This document shows positions 1-5,582 of a stretch of DNA of 7,710 nucleotides, piece by piece. The notes under the pieces are model-generated. The model was not told the origin of the DNA. It saw only the letters and a list, made by a program, of their open reading frames with translations, and searched no databases. This stretch comes from Aquamicrobium sp. GTDB lineage: Bacteria > Pseudomonadota > Alphaproteobacteria > Rhizobiales > Rhizobiaceae. The position numbers and the translations under genes were made by a program. Position 1 is the stretch's first letter; each line of letters begins with the position of its first letter. The stretch spans positions 1 through 7,710 of the forward strand of contig JACZJD010000112.1 in NCBI GenBank assembly GCA_014860725.1, given 5' to 3'.

Positions 1-744
1 GTGCCGGCGCTGCCGGGGCTCGACGAGCGGCGCGAGACGATCCGCCTCACCCATGACGCGCTCGCCGCGGCGCGCCGCCACATCTACATCGAGACGCAGT
101 ATCTCGCCTCCTTCGGCGTCGGCGACACGCTGGCCGAGCGGCTGCGGGAGCCGCACGGCCCCGAGGTCGCCATCCTCGTCACCAGCAGCTCGCGCGGCAT
201 CCTCGAGCAGTTCGTGATGGCGCACAACCGCGACCGGCTGATCCGCCGCCTGAGGGAGGCCGACCGCTTCGAGCGGCTGCGGATCATGTATGCCGTGGTG
301 CCGGACGAGGACGGAGAGGAGTGCGAGGTGCTCATCCATTCCAAGGTGCTGATCGTGGACGACGCGTTCGTGCGGGTCGGCTCGTCCAACCTCAACAACC
401 GCTCCGAAGGGCTGGACATGGAATGCGACATCGCGGTCGAGGCGAGGACCGCGGACGAGCGGCAGGCCATCGCCGCGCTGCGAGACCGCCTGCTGGGCGA
501 GCATCTCGACGCTCCGCCCGAAGCGGTCGCGGCCGCGATCCGCCACGGCTCGCTGATCGGGGCCATCGACCGGCTGAACCGGCGGCCGCGCGGCCTGCGG
601 CCCTTCGCCGTCGATCCCGACGGCGGAACCTCGCCGCTCCCGGGCACGGCGCTCCTCGACCCGAAGGAGCCCTTCCGCCCCCTGAAGAAGGCGCGCGAGG
701 TCGTCACCTCTGCGGTCTCGCGGCTGATGCCCGGGGCTCCGTGA
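1..744 (+). CDS. Phospholipase D / cardiolipin synthase-like protein, C-terminal part (5' truncated)
   Basis: The reading frame is open from the first base, so the GTG at position 1 is probably an internal valine and the N-terminal half lies outside the window. About 247 residues remain, roughly half the size usual for two-domain PLD enzymes. A complete second HKD motif is visible: H113, K115 and D120, followed six residues later by GSSN (127-130), then NNRSEGLDMECD. An upstream IYIETQYL stretch (28-35) is typical of the strand preceding this catalytic half. PLD family members hydrolyse or transfer phosphatidyl groups through a covalent phospho-histidine; bacterial ones include cardiolipin synthases. 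The exact substrate cannot be told from this half. The last 41 bases overlap, tail to tail, the end of the YbhN-like gene. The neighbourhood (YbhN-like and EEP proteins) recalls E. coli ybhP-clsB-ybhN and favours a ClsB-like phospholipid role. Confidence 0.88.
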   Translation: MPALPGLDERRETIRLTHDALAAARRHIYIETQYLASFGVGDTLAERLREPHGPEVAILVTSSSRGILEQFVMAHNRDRLIRRLREADRFERLRIMYAVVPDEDGEECEVLIHSKVLIVDDAFVRVGSSNLNNRSEGLDMECDIAVEARTADERQAIAALRDRLLGEHLDAPPEAVAAAIRHGSLIGAIDRLNRRPRGLRPFAVDPDGGTSPLPGTALLDPKEPFRPLKKAREVVTSAVSRLMPGAP

Positions 745-1654
745 GCGGCCCGCGCAGCACGTACTCGCTGACGAGGAACAGCGGCAGGCCGATGGCCAGC
801 GGCACGAAGAAGTAGACGACGCGGAACGCGATCAGCGCGCCGATCGCCGCCCCGGCCGGCAGCAGGTAGAGGACCGTCGCCTCGAGCACGCCCAGCCCGC
901 CCGGCACGTGGCTCACCAGCGCCATGGTGTTGCCGACCACGTAGACGGCCGCGACCTCCAGATAGGCGACGTCGGAGAAGGCCGCGAGCAGCTGATGAAG
1001 GCAGGCGGCGACGCAGGCGAAGTTGAGCGTGCCGACCGCCACCTGGCCGGCGGCGAGCGGCAGCACGGGCAGGTCGAGCGTCCAGCGCCGGAACCTAAGC
1101 TGCCGGCGCACGAAGGCCGCCAGCACGAGATAGAGGGCCGGCGCGGCGAGGCAGGCGGCGGCCAGCGCCATGAGCGCCGGACGGCCGAGCCCGACGAGGC
1201 CCGCTGCCTCTCCCGGATGGAGGAGGAGGCCGATGCCGCCCAGCGTCGCGAGGCCCAGCCCCACCGTCATGCCGCAGAACAGGATGACCTTGGCCACGTC
1301 GCCGGCGGTGAGCCCCCAGCGCGCATAGAAGCGGTAGCGGACCGCGCCGCTCGACAGCGCGGCCAGCCCGACATTGTGGCCGATGGACAGGCTGACGAAC
1401 GAGGCGAGCGCCGTGCGGCGCCACGGAAGCGGCTTGCCCGCATAGCGCACCGCCAGCCAGTCGAAGCCGGTGAGGCACAGATAGGAGGCGGCGGCGAAGG
1501 CGAGCGCGCCGGCGAAGCGGGCGGCCGGGATGTCGCCGACGGACGCCACGATCTCCGCCAGCGTGTAGCGGCTGAGCGCGCGATAGAGCAGGACCGCCGC
1601 GGCGCAGACCGCGGCCAGCACCAGGAGGCGGAGAAGAAGCCGGGAAACGGCCAT
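704..1654 (-). CDS. YbhN/UPF0104-type polytopic membrane protein (lysylphosphatidylglycerol synthase TM-domain family)
   Basis: A 316-residue, strongly hydrophobic protein with about eight predicted membrane segments (around 8-24, 45-64, 81-100, 121-146, 157-181, 196-218, 229-247, 262-299). The family hallmark SHVPGGLGVLE lies at 248-258 and ALSSGAVRYRFY at 99-110. The family resembles the flippase-like N-terminal domain of MprF; there is no soluble aminoacyl-transferase domain here, so this is the stand-alone YbhN type, probably acting on inner-membrane lipids. The function is not firmly known. Start: ATG at 1654 is preceded by GAAAGG (1667-1662) with a 7-base spacer. A GTG ten codons further upstream (1684) has no such site. 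The gene is divergent from the EEP gene, with a 71-base gap holding a stress-sigma-type promoter, and ends inside the PLD gene. The shared neighbourhood with PLD and EEP genes supports a phospholipid/envelope role. Confidence 0.88.
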   Translation of the reverse strand: MAVSRLLLRLLVLAAVCAAAVLLYRALSRYTLAEIVASVGDIPAARFAGALAFAAASYLCLTGFDWLAVRYAGKPLPWRRTALASFVSLSIGHNVGLAALSSGAVRYRFYARWGLTAGDVAKVILFCGMTVGLGLATLGGIGLLLHPGEAAGLVGLGRPALMALAAACLAAPALYLVLAAFVRRQLRFRRWTLDLPVLPLAAGQVAVGTLNFACVAACLHQLLAAFSDVAYLEVAAVYVVGNTMALVSHVPGGLGVLEATVLYLLPAGAAIGALIAFRVVYFFVPLAIGLPLFLVSEYVLRGPLTEPRASAARPQR

Positions 1655-1663
1655 TGCGCAGCC

Positions 1664-1695
1664 TTTCGCAACCGTGGGGGACACTGGTTGCGGAA
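1664..1695. repeat. Inverted repeat in the YbhN/EEP divergent intergenic region
   Basis: CGCAACC (1667-1673) and GGTTGCG (1686-1692) form a perfect 7-base inverted repeat with a 12-base spacer; two more matching bases on each side (TT/AA) extend it to 10-base arms with one mismatch. It lies over the predicted start of the YbhN transcript and its ribosome site, so an operator role is possible but unproven. Confidence 0.4.
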
Positions 1696-1716
1696 CGGAA
1701 CCGGGCCGCGCGGGTT
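1692..1716 (+). promoter_or_regulatory. EcfG/RpoE2-type general stress promoter for the EEP gene
   Basis: GGAAC (1692-1696), 16 bases, GGTT (1713-1716). Only nine bases separate the -10 element from ATG 1726, so the transcript would have almost no leader. This fits the absence of a Shine-Dalgarno. It shares nearly every base with the minus-strand site for the YbhN-like gene. Confidence 0.5.
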
Positions 1717-1718
1717 CC
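1694..1718 (-). promoter_or_regulatory. EcfG/RpoE2-type general stress promoter for the YbhN-like gene
   Basis: On the minus strand, GGAAC (1718-1714) is followed after 16 bases by CGTT (1697-1694), an exact match to the alphaproteobacterial EcfG consensus GGAAC-N16/17-CGTT. Transcription would start near 1686, about 30 bases before the ATG at 1654. It overlaps almost completely with an oppositely directed site. Confidence 0.62.
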
Positions 1719-1725
1719 CCCTTCC

Positions 1726-2532
1726 ATGACAGGAAATCGACCCGACGCCGGCGCGCCGCGGCGCCTCATCAGGATACTCACCTACAACGTCCATTCCTGC
1801 CGCGGGACCGACGGCAAGCGGGACCCGGCCCGCATCGCCGAGGTCATCGCCCGCTGCGAGCCGGACATCGCGGCGCTTCAGGAGGTCGATGTCGGGCGCG
1901 CGCGCAGCGGCGGCGTCGACCAGGCGCAGCTCATCGCCGCGCATCTGCGCATGGATTCCCATTTCCACCCCGCCCTCCACCTCGAGGAGGAGCAGTATGG
2001 CGACGCCATCCTGACCGCGCTGCCGGCGCGGCTGGTGCGCGCCGCGCCCTTACCCTCCTCCGGCGAGCCGCGCGGCGCGATCTGGGTGGCCGTCGACGTC
2101 GGCGGCGCCGAGTTGCAGGTGATCAACACCCATCTCGGCCTGTGGCGGCGCGAGCGCATCGCGCAGGTGGCGACGCTGCTCGGGCCGGGCTGGCTCGGCA
2201 GCGCCGAATGCCGCGACGCCCCCACCATCCTTCTCGGAGACTTCAACGCCGTGCCGGGGTCGGTTCCCTATCGCAACCTCGCCCGCCACGGGCGCGACGT
2301 GCAGGTCCACGCCGCGGCGCGGCCGCGGCCGACCTTTCCCTCGCGCTTCCCGGTGCTGAGGCTGGATCACATCTTCGTCGGCGACGGGATCGAGGCGGTC
2401 GAGGCCGAGGTCCGCTCCGACATGCTCACGCGCACGGCGTCGGACCACCTGCCGCTCGTCGCCTCCGTCACCCTGCCGGTGCGGCCGCATGTCGGGGACG
2501 AGGTCAGCCCGCCAGCTCCCAGCCCCGCCTGA
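1726..2532 (+). CDS. Endonuclease/exonuclease/phosphatase (EEP) family protein, YbhP-like
   Basis: A 268-residue protein with the EEP metal-dependent phosphodiesterase fold. The full active-site set is visible in order: N21 (TYNVHS), E53 (LQEVD), H136 (INTHLGL), D172 and N174 (LLGDFNAVP), D214-H215 (RLDHIFV) and the terminal D240-H241 (SDHLPL). This family includes exonuclease III, sphingomyelinases and inositol phosphatases. The short form next to PLD and YbhN genes corresponds to E. coli YbhP, whose substrate is not established to my knowledge. A DNA, phospholipid or phosphoinositide-like diester are all possible. Start: ATG 1726 is the first ATG in frame and sits just ahead of the fold. 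No Shine-Dalgarno is visible before it, and the predicted stress promoter would start transcription only a few bases upstream, so translation may be leaderless. A longer version from TTG 1654 is unlikely. The 3' end overlaps the udgX 3' end by 29 bases. Confidence 0.9.
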   Translation: MTGNRPDAGAPRRLIRILTYNVHSCRGTDGKRDPARIAEVIARCEPDIAALQEVDVGRARSGGVDQAQLIAAHLRMDSHFHPALHLEEEQYGDAILTALPARLVRAAPLPSSGEPRGAIWVAVDVGGAELQVINTHLGLWRRERIAQVATLLGPGWLGSAECRDAPTILLGDFNAVPGSVPYRNLARHGRDVQVHAAARPRPTFPSRFPVLRLDHIFVGDGIEAVEAEVRSDMLTRTASDHLPLVASVTLPVRPHVGDEVSPPAPSPA

Positions 2533-3112
2533 GGTCGGCGACGAAGCCCGCGCGCTCCTTCTCCCGCGCCTCCGGCTCGCGGATGCGCAAGAGGTAGGAG
2601 GGATGAATGGTGGCGATCATCGGCGTGCCGTCCTCCAGCCGCGTGACCTCGCCCCGCAGCGACGAGACCGAAACGGCGCGCCCGAGCAGGCTGCGCACCG
2701 CCGTCGCGCCCATCGCCACCAGCACGGCGGGCGCCACCAGCTTGCGCTCCTGCCGCAGCCACCATTTGCAGCGCTCGATCTCGCCGGCATTGGGCCGGGC
2801 GTGCAGCCGCCGCTTGCCGCGCTGCTCGAACTTGAAATGCTTGACGGCATTGGTGACGAAGACAGCGGCGCGGGGGATTTCCGCCTCGGCCAGGGCGGCG
2901 TCGAAGAGCTTTCCAGCGGGGCCGACGAAGGGCCGGCCGGCGAGGTCCTCGCGGTCGCCCGGCTGCTCGCCCACCACCATCATGCGCGCCTGCCGGTGGC
3001 CCTCGCCCGGCACGACCTGCGTCGCATTCCGGTAAAGCGGGCAGCGCGTGCACTCGGCTTCGCGCTCGGCAAGCTCGGTCAGCGAGGAGGCTTCCACTTC
3101 GGCGGTCGACAC
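2504..3112 (-). CDS. udgX: UdgX-type uracil-DNA glycosylase / uracil-DNA crosslinking protein
   Basis: A 202-residue protein of the family 4/5-like uracil-DNA glycosylases. Visible motifs: C21-x2-C24 near the N-terminus; GEQPGD at 48-53 (motif A); VGPAG at 63-67; the UdgX signature loop KRRLH at 100-104; C115; and HPS at 170-172 (motif B). In Mycobacterium smegmatis UdgX the equivalent loop is KRRIH, and its histidine forms a covalent bond with the abasic sugar after uracil removal; H104 is that residue here. Iron-sulfur ligands appear to be C21, C24 and C115. H92 (VKH) stands where family 4 enzymes carry the remaining cysteine; its role as ligand is inference. Start: GTG 3112 has GGAGG (3124-3120) with a 7-base spacer. 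The longer TTG start at 3202 has no ribosome site, a low-complexity Pro/Arg/Gly extension, and abuts a terminator hairpin. No stress-sigma site was found upstream. Confidence 0.9.
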   Translation of the reverse strand: MSTAEVEASSLTELAEREAECTRCPLYRNATQVVPGEGHRQARMMVVGEQPGDREDLAGRPFVGPAGKLFDAALAEAEIPRAAVFVTNAVKHFKFEQRGKRRLHARPNAGEIERCKWWLRQERKLVAPAVLVAMGATAVRSLLGRAVSVSSLRGEVTRLEDGTPMIATIHPSYLLRIREPEAREKERAGFVADLRRGWELAG

Positions 3113-3119
3113 GCTGCGG

Positions 3120-3124
3120 CCTCC
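3120..3124 (-). promoter_or_regulatory. Shine-Dalgarno deciding the udgX GTG start
   Basis: GGAGG on the minus strand, seven bases before GTG 3112. It selects this start over the upstream TTG at 3202, and the resulting 202-residue protein begins shortly before the first cysteine pair, as expected for the family. Confidence 0.7.
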
Positions 3125-3208
3125 GCTACCGCCCGACCGTGTCGGCGGCGGTGTCCGGCGTCGGGGAATGGCGGCGGACGCATCCGGCTGGTCCTCCTGC
3201 AAGGCGAA

Positions 3209-3236
3209 GCGGCCCGGGAAGCGCTTCCCGGGCCGC
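3209..3236 (-). terminator. Hairpin terminator after the DUF892 gene
   Basis: A perfect 28-base palindrome (two 14-base arms, centre between 3222 and 3223) begins eight bases after the stop codon of the DUF892 gene on the minus strand. Folded, it would give a stem of about 12 GC-rich pairs around a GCGC loop. The bases after it on the minus strand are only weakly T-rich (TTCGCCTTG), so this is not a textbook intrinsic terminator, though the position and stem strength fit one. It separates DUF892 transcription from udgX and argues against the upstream TTG start for udgX. Confidence 0.65.
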
Positions 3237-3243
3237 CGCAGGC

Positions 3244-3753
3244 TCAGGCCGCCCTGCGGGCCTTAGCCCTGTCGTTGGCGAAGGCGTCGGCGAGCCGGGT
3301 CAGGTCCTCGTCGGTCTTCGCCTCCTCCTTCAGCGTCGCGTCGAGCAGGCGGGCGGCATCGTTCAGGCCGAGCTCGGTCGCCCAGCGCTTCAGCGTGCCG
3401 TAGCGGGTGATCTCGTAGTGCTCGACCGCCTGCGCGGCCGAAATCAGGCCGGCGTCGAGCGCGGGGGTGCCCTTGAACTCGTCGATGATCTCCTCGCCCT
3501 CGGCGACGATGCCTTCGATGGCGTCGCAGGTCTTGCCGCGCGCCGGCTTGCCGATGATGTCGAACACCTGCTGCAGGCGCTCGACATGGCCCTCCGTCTG
3601 CTCGCGATGCATCTCGAATGCGGATTTCAGCTCCTCCGACTGCGCCGCGCGCTTCATCTTCGGCAGCGCCTTCAGGATCTTCCTCTCGGCGTAGTAGATG
3701 TCCTTCAGCGTCTCGTGGAAGAGGGTTTCCAGCGTCTTTTCCTTGGTGGCCAT
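3244..3753 (-). CDS. DUF892 ferritin-like protein (YciE/YciF family)
   Basis: A 169-residue, largely helical protein. It shows the family pattern: TLETLFHETLKDIYYAERKIL (8-28) as first helix, a second helix with E47, H49, E51, E54 and H56, a CDAIEGIVAEG segment (76-86), AAQAVEHYEI (106-115) and a final TLKEEAKTDEDLT (140-152). E23, E54/H56, E111/H112 and E143/E144 are candidate metal-binding side chains of the four-helix ferritin-like fold. Family members such as E. coli YciE/YciF are induced by osmotic or general stress; their biochemical role is unclear. Start: ATG 3753 has AAAGGA (3769-3764) ten bases upstream; ATG 3762 lies one base from that site and is too close. The gene diverges from the TIGR02587 operon across 181 bases that hold a stress-sigma-type promoter in each direction. 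A strong hairpin follows the stop codon. Confidence 0.93.
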   Translation of the reverse strand: MATKEKTLETLFHETLKDIYYAERKILKALPKMKRAAQSEELKSAFEMHREQTEGHVERLQQVFDIIGKPARGKTCDAIEGIVAEGEEIIDEFKGTPALDAGLISAAQAVEHYEITRYGTLKRWATELGLNDAARLLDATLKEEAKTDEDLTRLADAFANDRAKARRAA

Positions 3754-3806
3754 GGCAGGCATTTCCTTTCTCGATGGTCGATTGCATGCGATGATCGCGG
3801 CATCCG

Positions 3807-3831
3807 AACCGGCTCTTCCGGCTTTTGTTCC
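3807..3831 (-). promoter_or_regulatory. EcfG/RpoE2-type general stress promoter for the DUF892 gene
   Basis: On the minus strand, GGAAC (3831-3827), 16 bases, GGTT (3810-3807). Transcription would start near 3799, giving a leader of about 46 bases before ATG 3753. YciF-type proteins are known stress-induced proteins, which agrees with this control. Confidence 0.62.
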
Positions 3832-3883
3832 GCCGGCGGGCAAATGCCTCGCGTTCCCCGGCGCCGGATCGCTTTCCCGCCGC

Positions 3884-3909
3884 GGAACCTCGGGGCGCGT
3901 TCGCCGGTT
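3884..3909 (+). promoter_or_regulatory. EcfG/RpoE2-type general stress promoter for the TIGR02587-TIGR02588 operon
   Basis: GGAAC (3884-3888), 17 bases, GGTT (3906-3909). Transcription would begin near 3917, just before the GGAGG ribosome site at 3923 and the TTG start at 3935. It lies 52 bases from the divergent DUF892 promoter. Confidence 0.57.
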
Positions 3910-3922
3910 GTTGGCTGGCAAC

Positions 3923-3927
3923 GGAGG
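3923..3927 (+). promoter_or_regulatory. Shine-Dalgarno deciding the TTG start of the TIGR02587 gene
   Basis: GGAGG followed by a T, seven bases before TTG 3935. It is the only strong ribosome site in the leader. It sits just downstream of the predicted transcription start, so both signals agree on an uncommon TTG start codon. Confidence 0.7.
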
Positions 3928-3934
3928 TCGATCC

Positions 3935-4774
3935 TTGGCGGCGAGAACGCATCCATCCCGGTCCGGAGCCTCACGCGCCGCGCGCGATTTCGGGCGCGCG
4001 GCGGGCGGCGCGCTGATCTTCTCCCTGCCGATGCTGATGACGATGGAGCTGTGGTGGCTCGGCTTCTATCTCGACCGCGCGCGCCTCTTGGCGCTCGTCC
4101 TCAGCGCGCTGCCGCTTCTGGTGCTCCTTTCCCGCCACATCGGCTTCGAGCGCACGCGCGGGTGGCGCGACGACGTGCTCGACAGCCTGATCGCGCTCGG
4201 CATCGCCGCGATCGTCTGCATGGCGCTGCTTTTCCTCTTCGGCACGATCACGCACGACACCCCGCCCGAGGAATGGATCGGCAAGATCGCGATCCAGATG
4301 GTGCCGGCGGCCATCGGCGCCCTGCTCGCCAAGAGCCAGTTCGGCGAGGCATCCGCGGAAGAAGAGGTCGAGGAAGGGGAGGAGCGCTACGGCAGCGAGC
4401 TGTTCCTGATGGCGGTCGGCGCGCTCTTCCTCGGGTTCAACGTCGCACCGACCGAGGAGATGATGCTGATCTCCTACCAGATGACGGAATGGCACGCCCT
4501 GGCGCTGATGGCGCTGTCGCTCGCCCTGATGCACGGCTTCGTCTTCGCCCTCGGCTTCGCGGGCGGCACGGAGGTGTCGCCGGACGAGCCGTGGTGGAGC
4601 GCCTTCGTCCGCCTCACCCTTCCCGGCTACGCCATCGCGCTGGCGATCAGCCTCTACCTGCTGTGGCTCTTCGCCCGCACCGACGGCCTCGACGCGGACG
4701 GCGTCGTCATGGCGACGGTGGTGCTGGCCTTCCCCTCCGCCATCGGCGCGGCCGCCGCGCGGCTGATCCTGTAG
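3935..4774 (+). CDS. TIGR02587/DUF2391-family integral membrane protein
   Basis: A 279-residue protein recognised as the TIGR02587 (DUF2391) family by overall layout and its fixed partner downstream. Seven or eight hydrophobic segments are visible (about 24-46, 51-67, 82-104, 115-133, 154-171, 187-209, 228-247, 256-276). A very acidic loop (138-151, many Glu) separates the halves, and a polar NVAPTEEMM patch (169-177) follows the fifth segment. No enzymatic motif is recognised; the function is unknown. Start: TTG 3935 is chosen because GGAGG lies at 3923-3927 with a 7-base spacer and a stress promoter would start transcription around 3917. The earlier ATG at 3791 would add about 48 residues of non-conserved sequence and lie upstream of that promoter. 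ATG 4031 would cut into the first membrane segment. It is transcribed with the TIGR02588 gene, seven bases downstream. Confidence 0.85.
   Translation: MAARTHPSRSGASRAARDFGRAAGGALIFSLPMLMTMELWWLGFYLDRARLLALVLSALPLLVLLSRHIGFERTRGWRDDVLDSLIALGIAAIVCMALLFLFGTITHDTPPEEWIGKIAIQMVPAAIGALLAKSQFGEASAEEEVEEGEERYGSELFLMAVGALFLGFNVAPTEEMMLISYQMTEWHALALMALSLALMHGFVFALGFAGGTEVSPDEPWWSAFVRLTLPGYAIALAISLYLLWLFARTDGLDADGVVMATVVLAFPSAIGAAAARLIL
3976..4003. repeat. Strong inverted repeat early in the TIGR02587 coding region
   Basis: Perfect 10-base arms, CGCCGCGCGC (3976-3985) and GCGCGCGGCG (3994-4003), with an 8-base loop. It covers roughly codons 14-23, between the start codon and the first membrane helix, and would fold into a very stable mRNA hairpin. 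Confidence 0.5.
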
Positions 4775-4781
4775 GCGCGCC

Positions 4782-5195
4782 ATGGCGAAGGAACGCACCC
4801 GGAGACGGCAACCGCAGCCCGCCAGACCGGCCGTCGAATGGATCGCCGGTGCGCTGTCCTGCGCCCTCGTCGTCGCCCTGATCGCCTTCCTGTTCTACCG
4901 GGCCGTGTCAGAGGACGCGCCGACGCCGGACCTTTCGGTCGCCATCGAGGGGATCGAGCGGGCCGCGGGCGGCACCGTCGTCAGGATCGCGGTCGCCAAC
5001 AGCGGCGACGCGGCGGCGTCGGCCGTCACGGTTCACGCGGCCCGCAGGGATGCGCCGGAGGGCGACGCGGGCAGGCAGATCGAGTTCGATTACGTCGCCG
5101 GCCACGCGGTCCGCCGCGGCGCCTTCGTCTTTCCGGATGCCGCCATCACGCCGGGCGACATCGATGTCGAGATCGGCGGCTTCGTCGAGCCGTGA
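4782..5195 (+). CDS. TIGR02588-family single-pass exported protein
   Basis: A 137-residue protein. It has a basic N-terminus (KERTRRRQ), one membrane helix (about 18-40, no signal-peptidase site evident) and a remaining domain of about 90 residues. That domain is rich in valine and short strands, with a VVRIAVANSGDAAASAVTV stretch typical of an Ig-like or CARDB-like beta sandwich, predicted on the periplasmic side. The family is known as the obligate two-gene partner of TIGR02587; no function has been assigned to either, to my knowledge. The start ATG is seven bases after the TIGR02587 stop; the only ribosome site is a weak AGG (4773-4775) overlapping that stop, consistent with translational coupling. 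The pair probably forms an inner-membrane complex, which is inference. The 3' end faces the 102-residue gene with only four bases between the stops. Confidence 0.85.
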   Translation: MAKERTRRRQPQPARPAVEWIAGALSCALVVALIAFLFYRAVSEDAPTPDLSVAIEGIERAAGGTVVRIAVANSGDAAASAVTVHAARRDAPEGDAGRQIEFDYVAGHAVRRGAFVFPDAAITPGDIDVEIGGFVEP

Positions 5196-5199
5196 CCGC

Positions 5200-5508
5200 C
5201 TATCGCTGGTCGTTGTAGGCGTGCTTGGTCTGGCCGACCATCCGCGCCAGCTCCGAGAAGGCGCAGATGTCGGTTTCGTCGGACGAGCCGTTGGCGAGCC
5301 GCAGGACCCGGATCGGAAAGCATACCGCGTCGCGGTTGGCGGGCGGCAGGTCTTCCTGCAGGCGGTCCTCCCCGGTCATCGCGGCCTCGGCCTTCGCAAG
5401 CGCGAGGTCGACCTCGTCCACCGAGAGAACGCCCTTCCGGACAAGCGCGTTGGTAAGCGAAGCCACGGCCATCATGAGGCCCTCGATCTGAAGATTGGCG
5501 ACGTTCAT
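5200..5508 (-). CDS. Unrecognised 102-residue protein
   Basis: I recognise no characterised family with certainty; it resembles short hypothetical proteins seen in rhizobial genomes. The protein is soluble. The N-terminal half is probably helical (LQIEGLMMAVASLTNALVRKG, 6-26; VDEVDLALAKAEAAM, 30-44). A central NRDAVCFPIRVLRLAN segment (58-73) follows, then a C-terminal SELARMVGQTK (85-95). It has two cysteines (63 and 82) and no metal-binding cluster. The start ATG 5508 is well supported: GGAGG at 5518-5514 with a five-base spacer. An upstream extension of the frame to 5850 lies inside the esterase domain in another frame and is not real. The gene is 74 bases downstream of the methyltransferase-esterase gene on the same strand with no clear terminator or promoter between, so it may be the second gene of that transcript and share its stress control. 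Confidence 0.8.
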   Translation of the reverse strand: MNVANLQIEGLMMAVASLTNALVRKGVLSVDEVDLALAKAEAAMTGEDRLQEDLPPANRDAVCFPIRVLRLANGSSDETDICAFSELARMVGQTKHAYNDQR

Positions 5509-5582
5509 CGTGTCCTCCGCATTCTGGATAGGAGGAAACGCGGCGGACCGCAAAGCGATCCATTTCCCCGGCATCCCGCGGC
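5509..5582 (-). other. Short spacer between the methyltransferase-esterase gene and the 102-residue gene
   Basis: Apart from the ribosome site of the downstream gene (GGAGG, 5518-5514), I see no GGAAC-type promoter element and no convincing hairpin with a T tract. The absence supports, but does not prove, co-transcription of the two genes. Confidence 0.5.

Noticed and set aside
2277..2281. GGAAC on the minus strand inside the EEP gene (near 2262-2266) with a GTT downstream
   Set aside because: The distance to GTT does not fit 16-17 bases before a C/G-GTT element, and there is no gene start in that direction nearby.
3113..3202. N-terminal extension of UdgX from TTG 3202
   Set aside because: No ribosome site before the TTG, which lies seven bases from a terminator-like hairpin; the added residues are low complexity, and GTG 3112 has a well-spaced GGAGG.
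3698..3934. Longer N-terminus of the TIGR02587 protein, including ATG 3791
   Set aside because: It would overlap the DUF892 gene start or the divergent promoters, it lies upstream of the predicted transcription start, and the added residues show no family features.
3139..4881. 580-codon plus-strand open frame
   Set aside because: It runs across the antisense of DUF892, the intergenic region and an out-of-frame reading of the TIGR02587 gene; composition is Arg/Ala/Gly-rich and no domain is visible.
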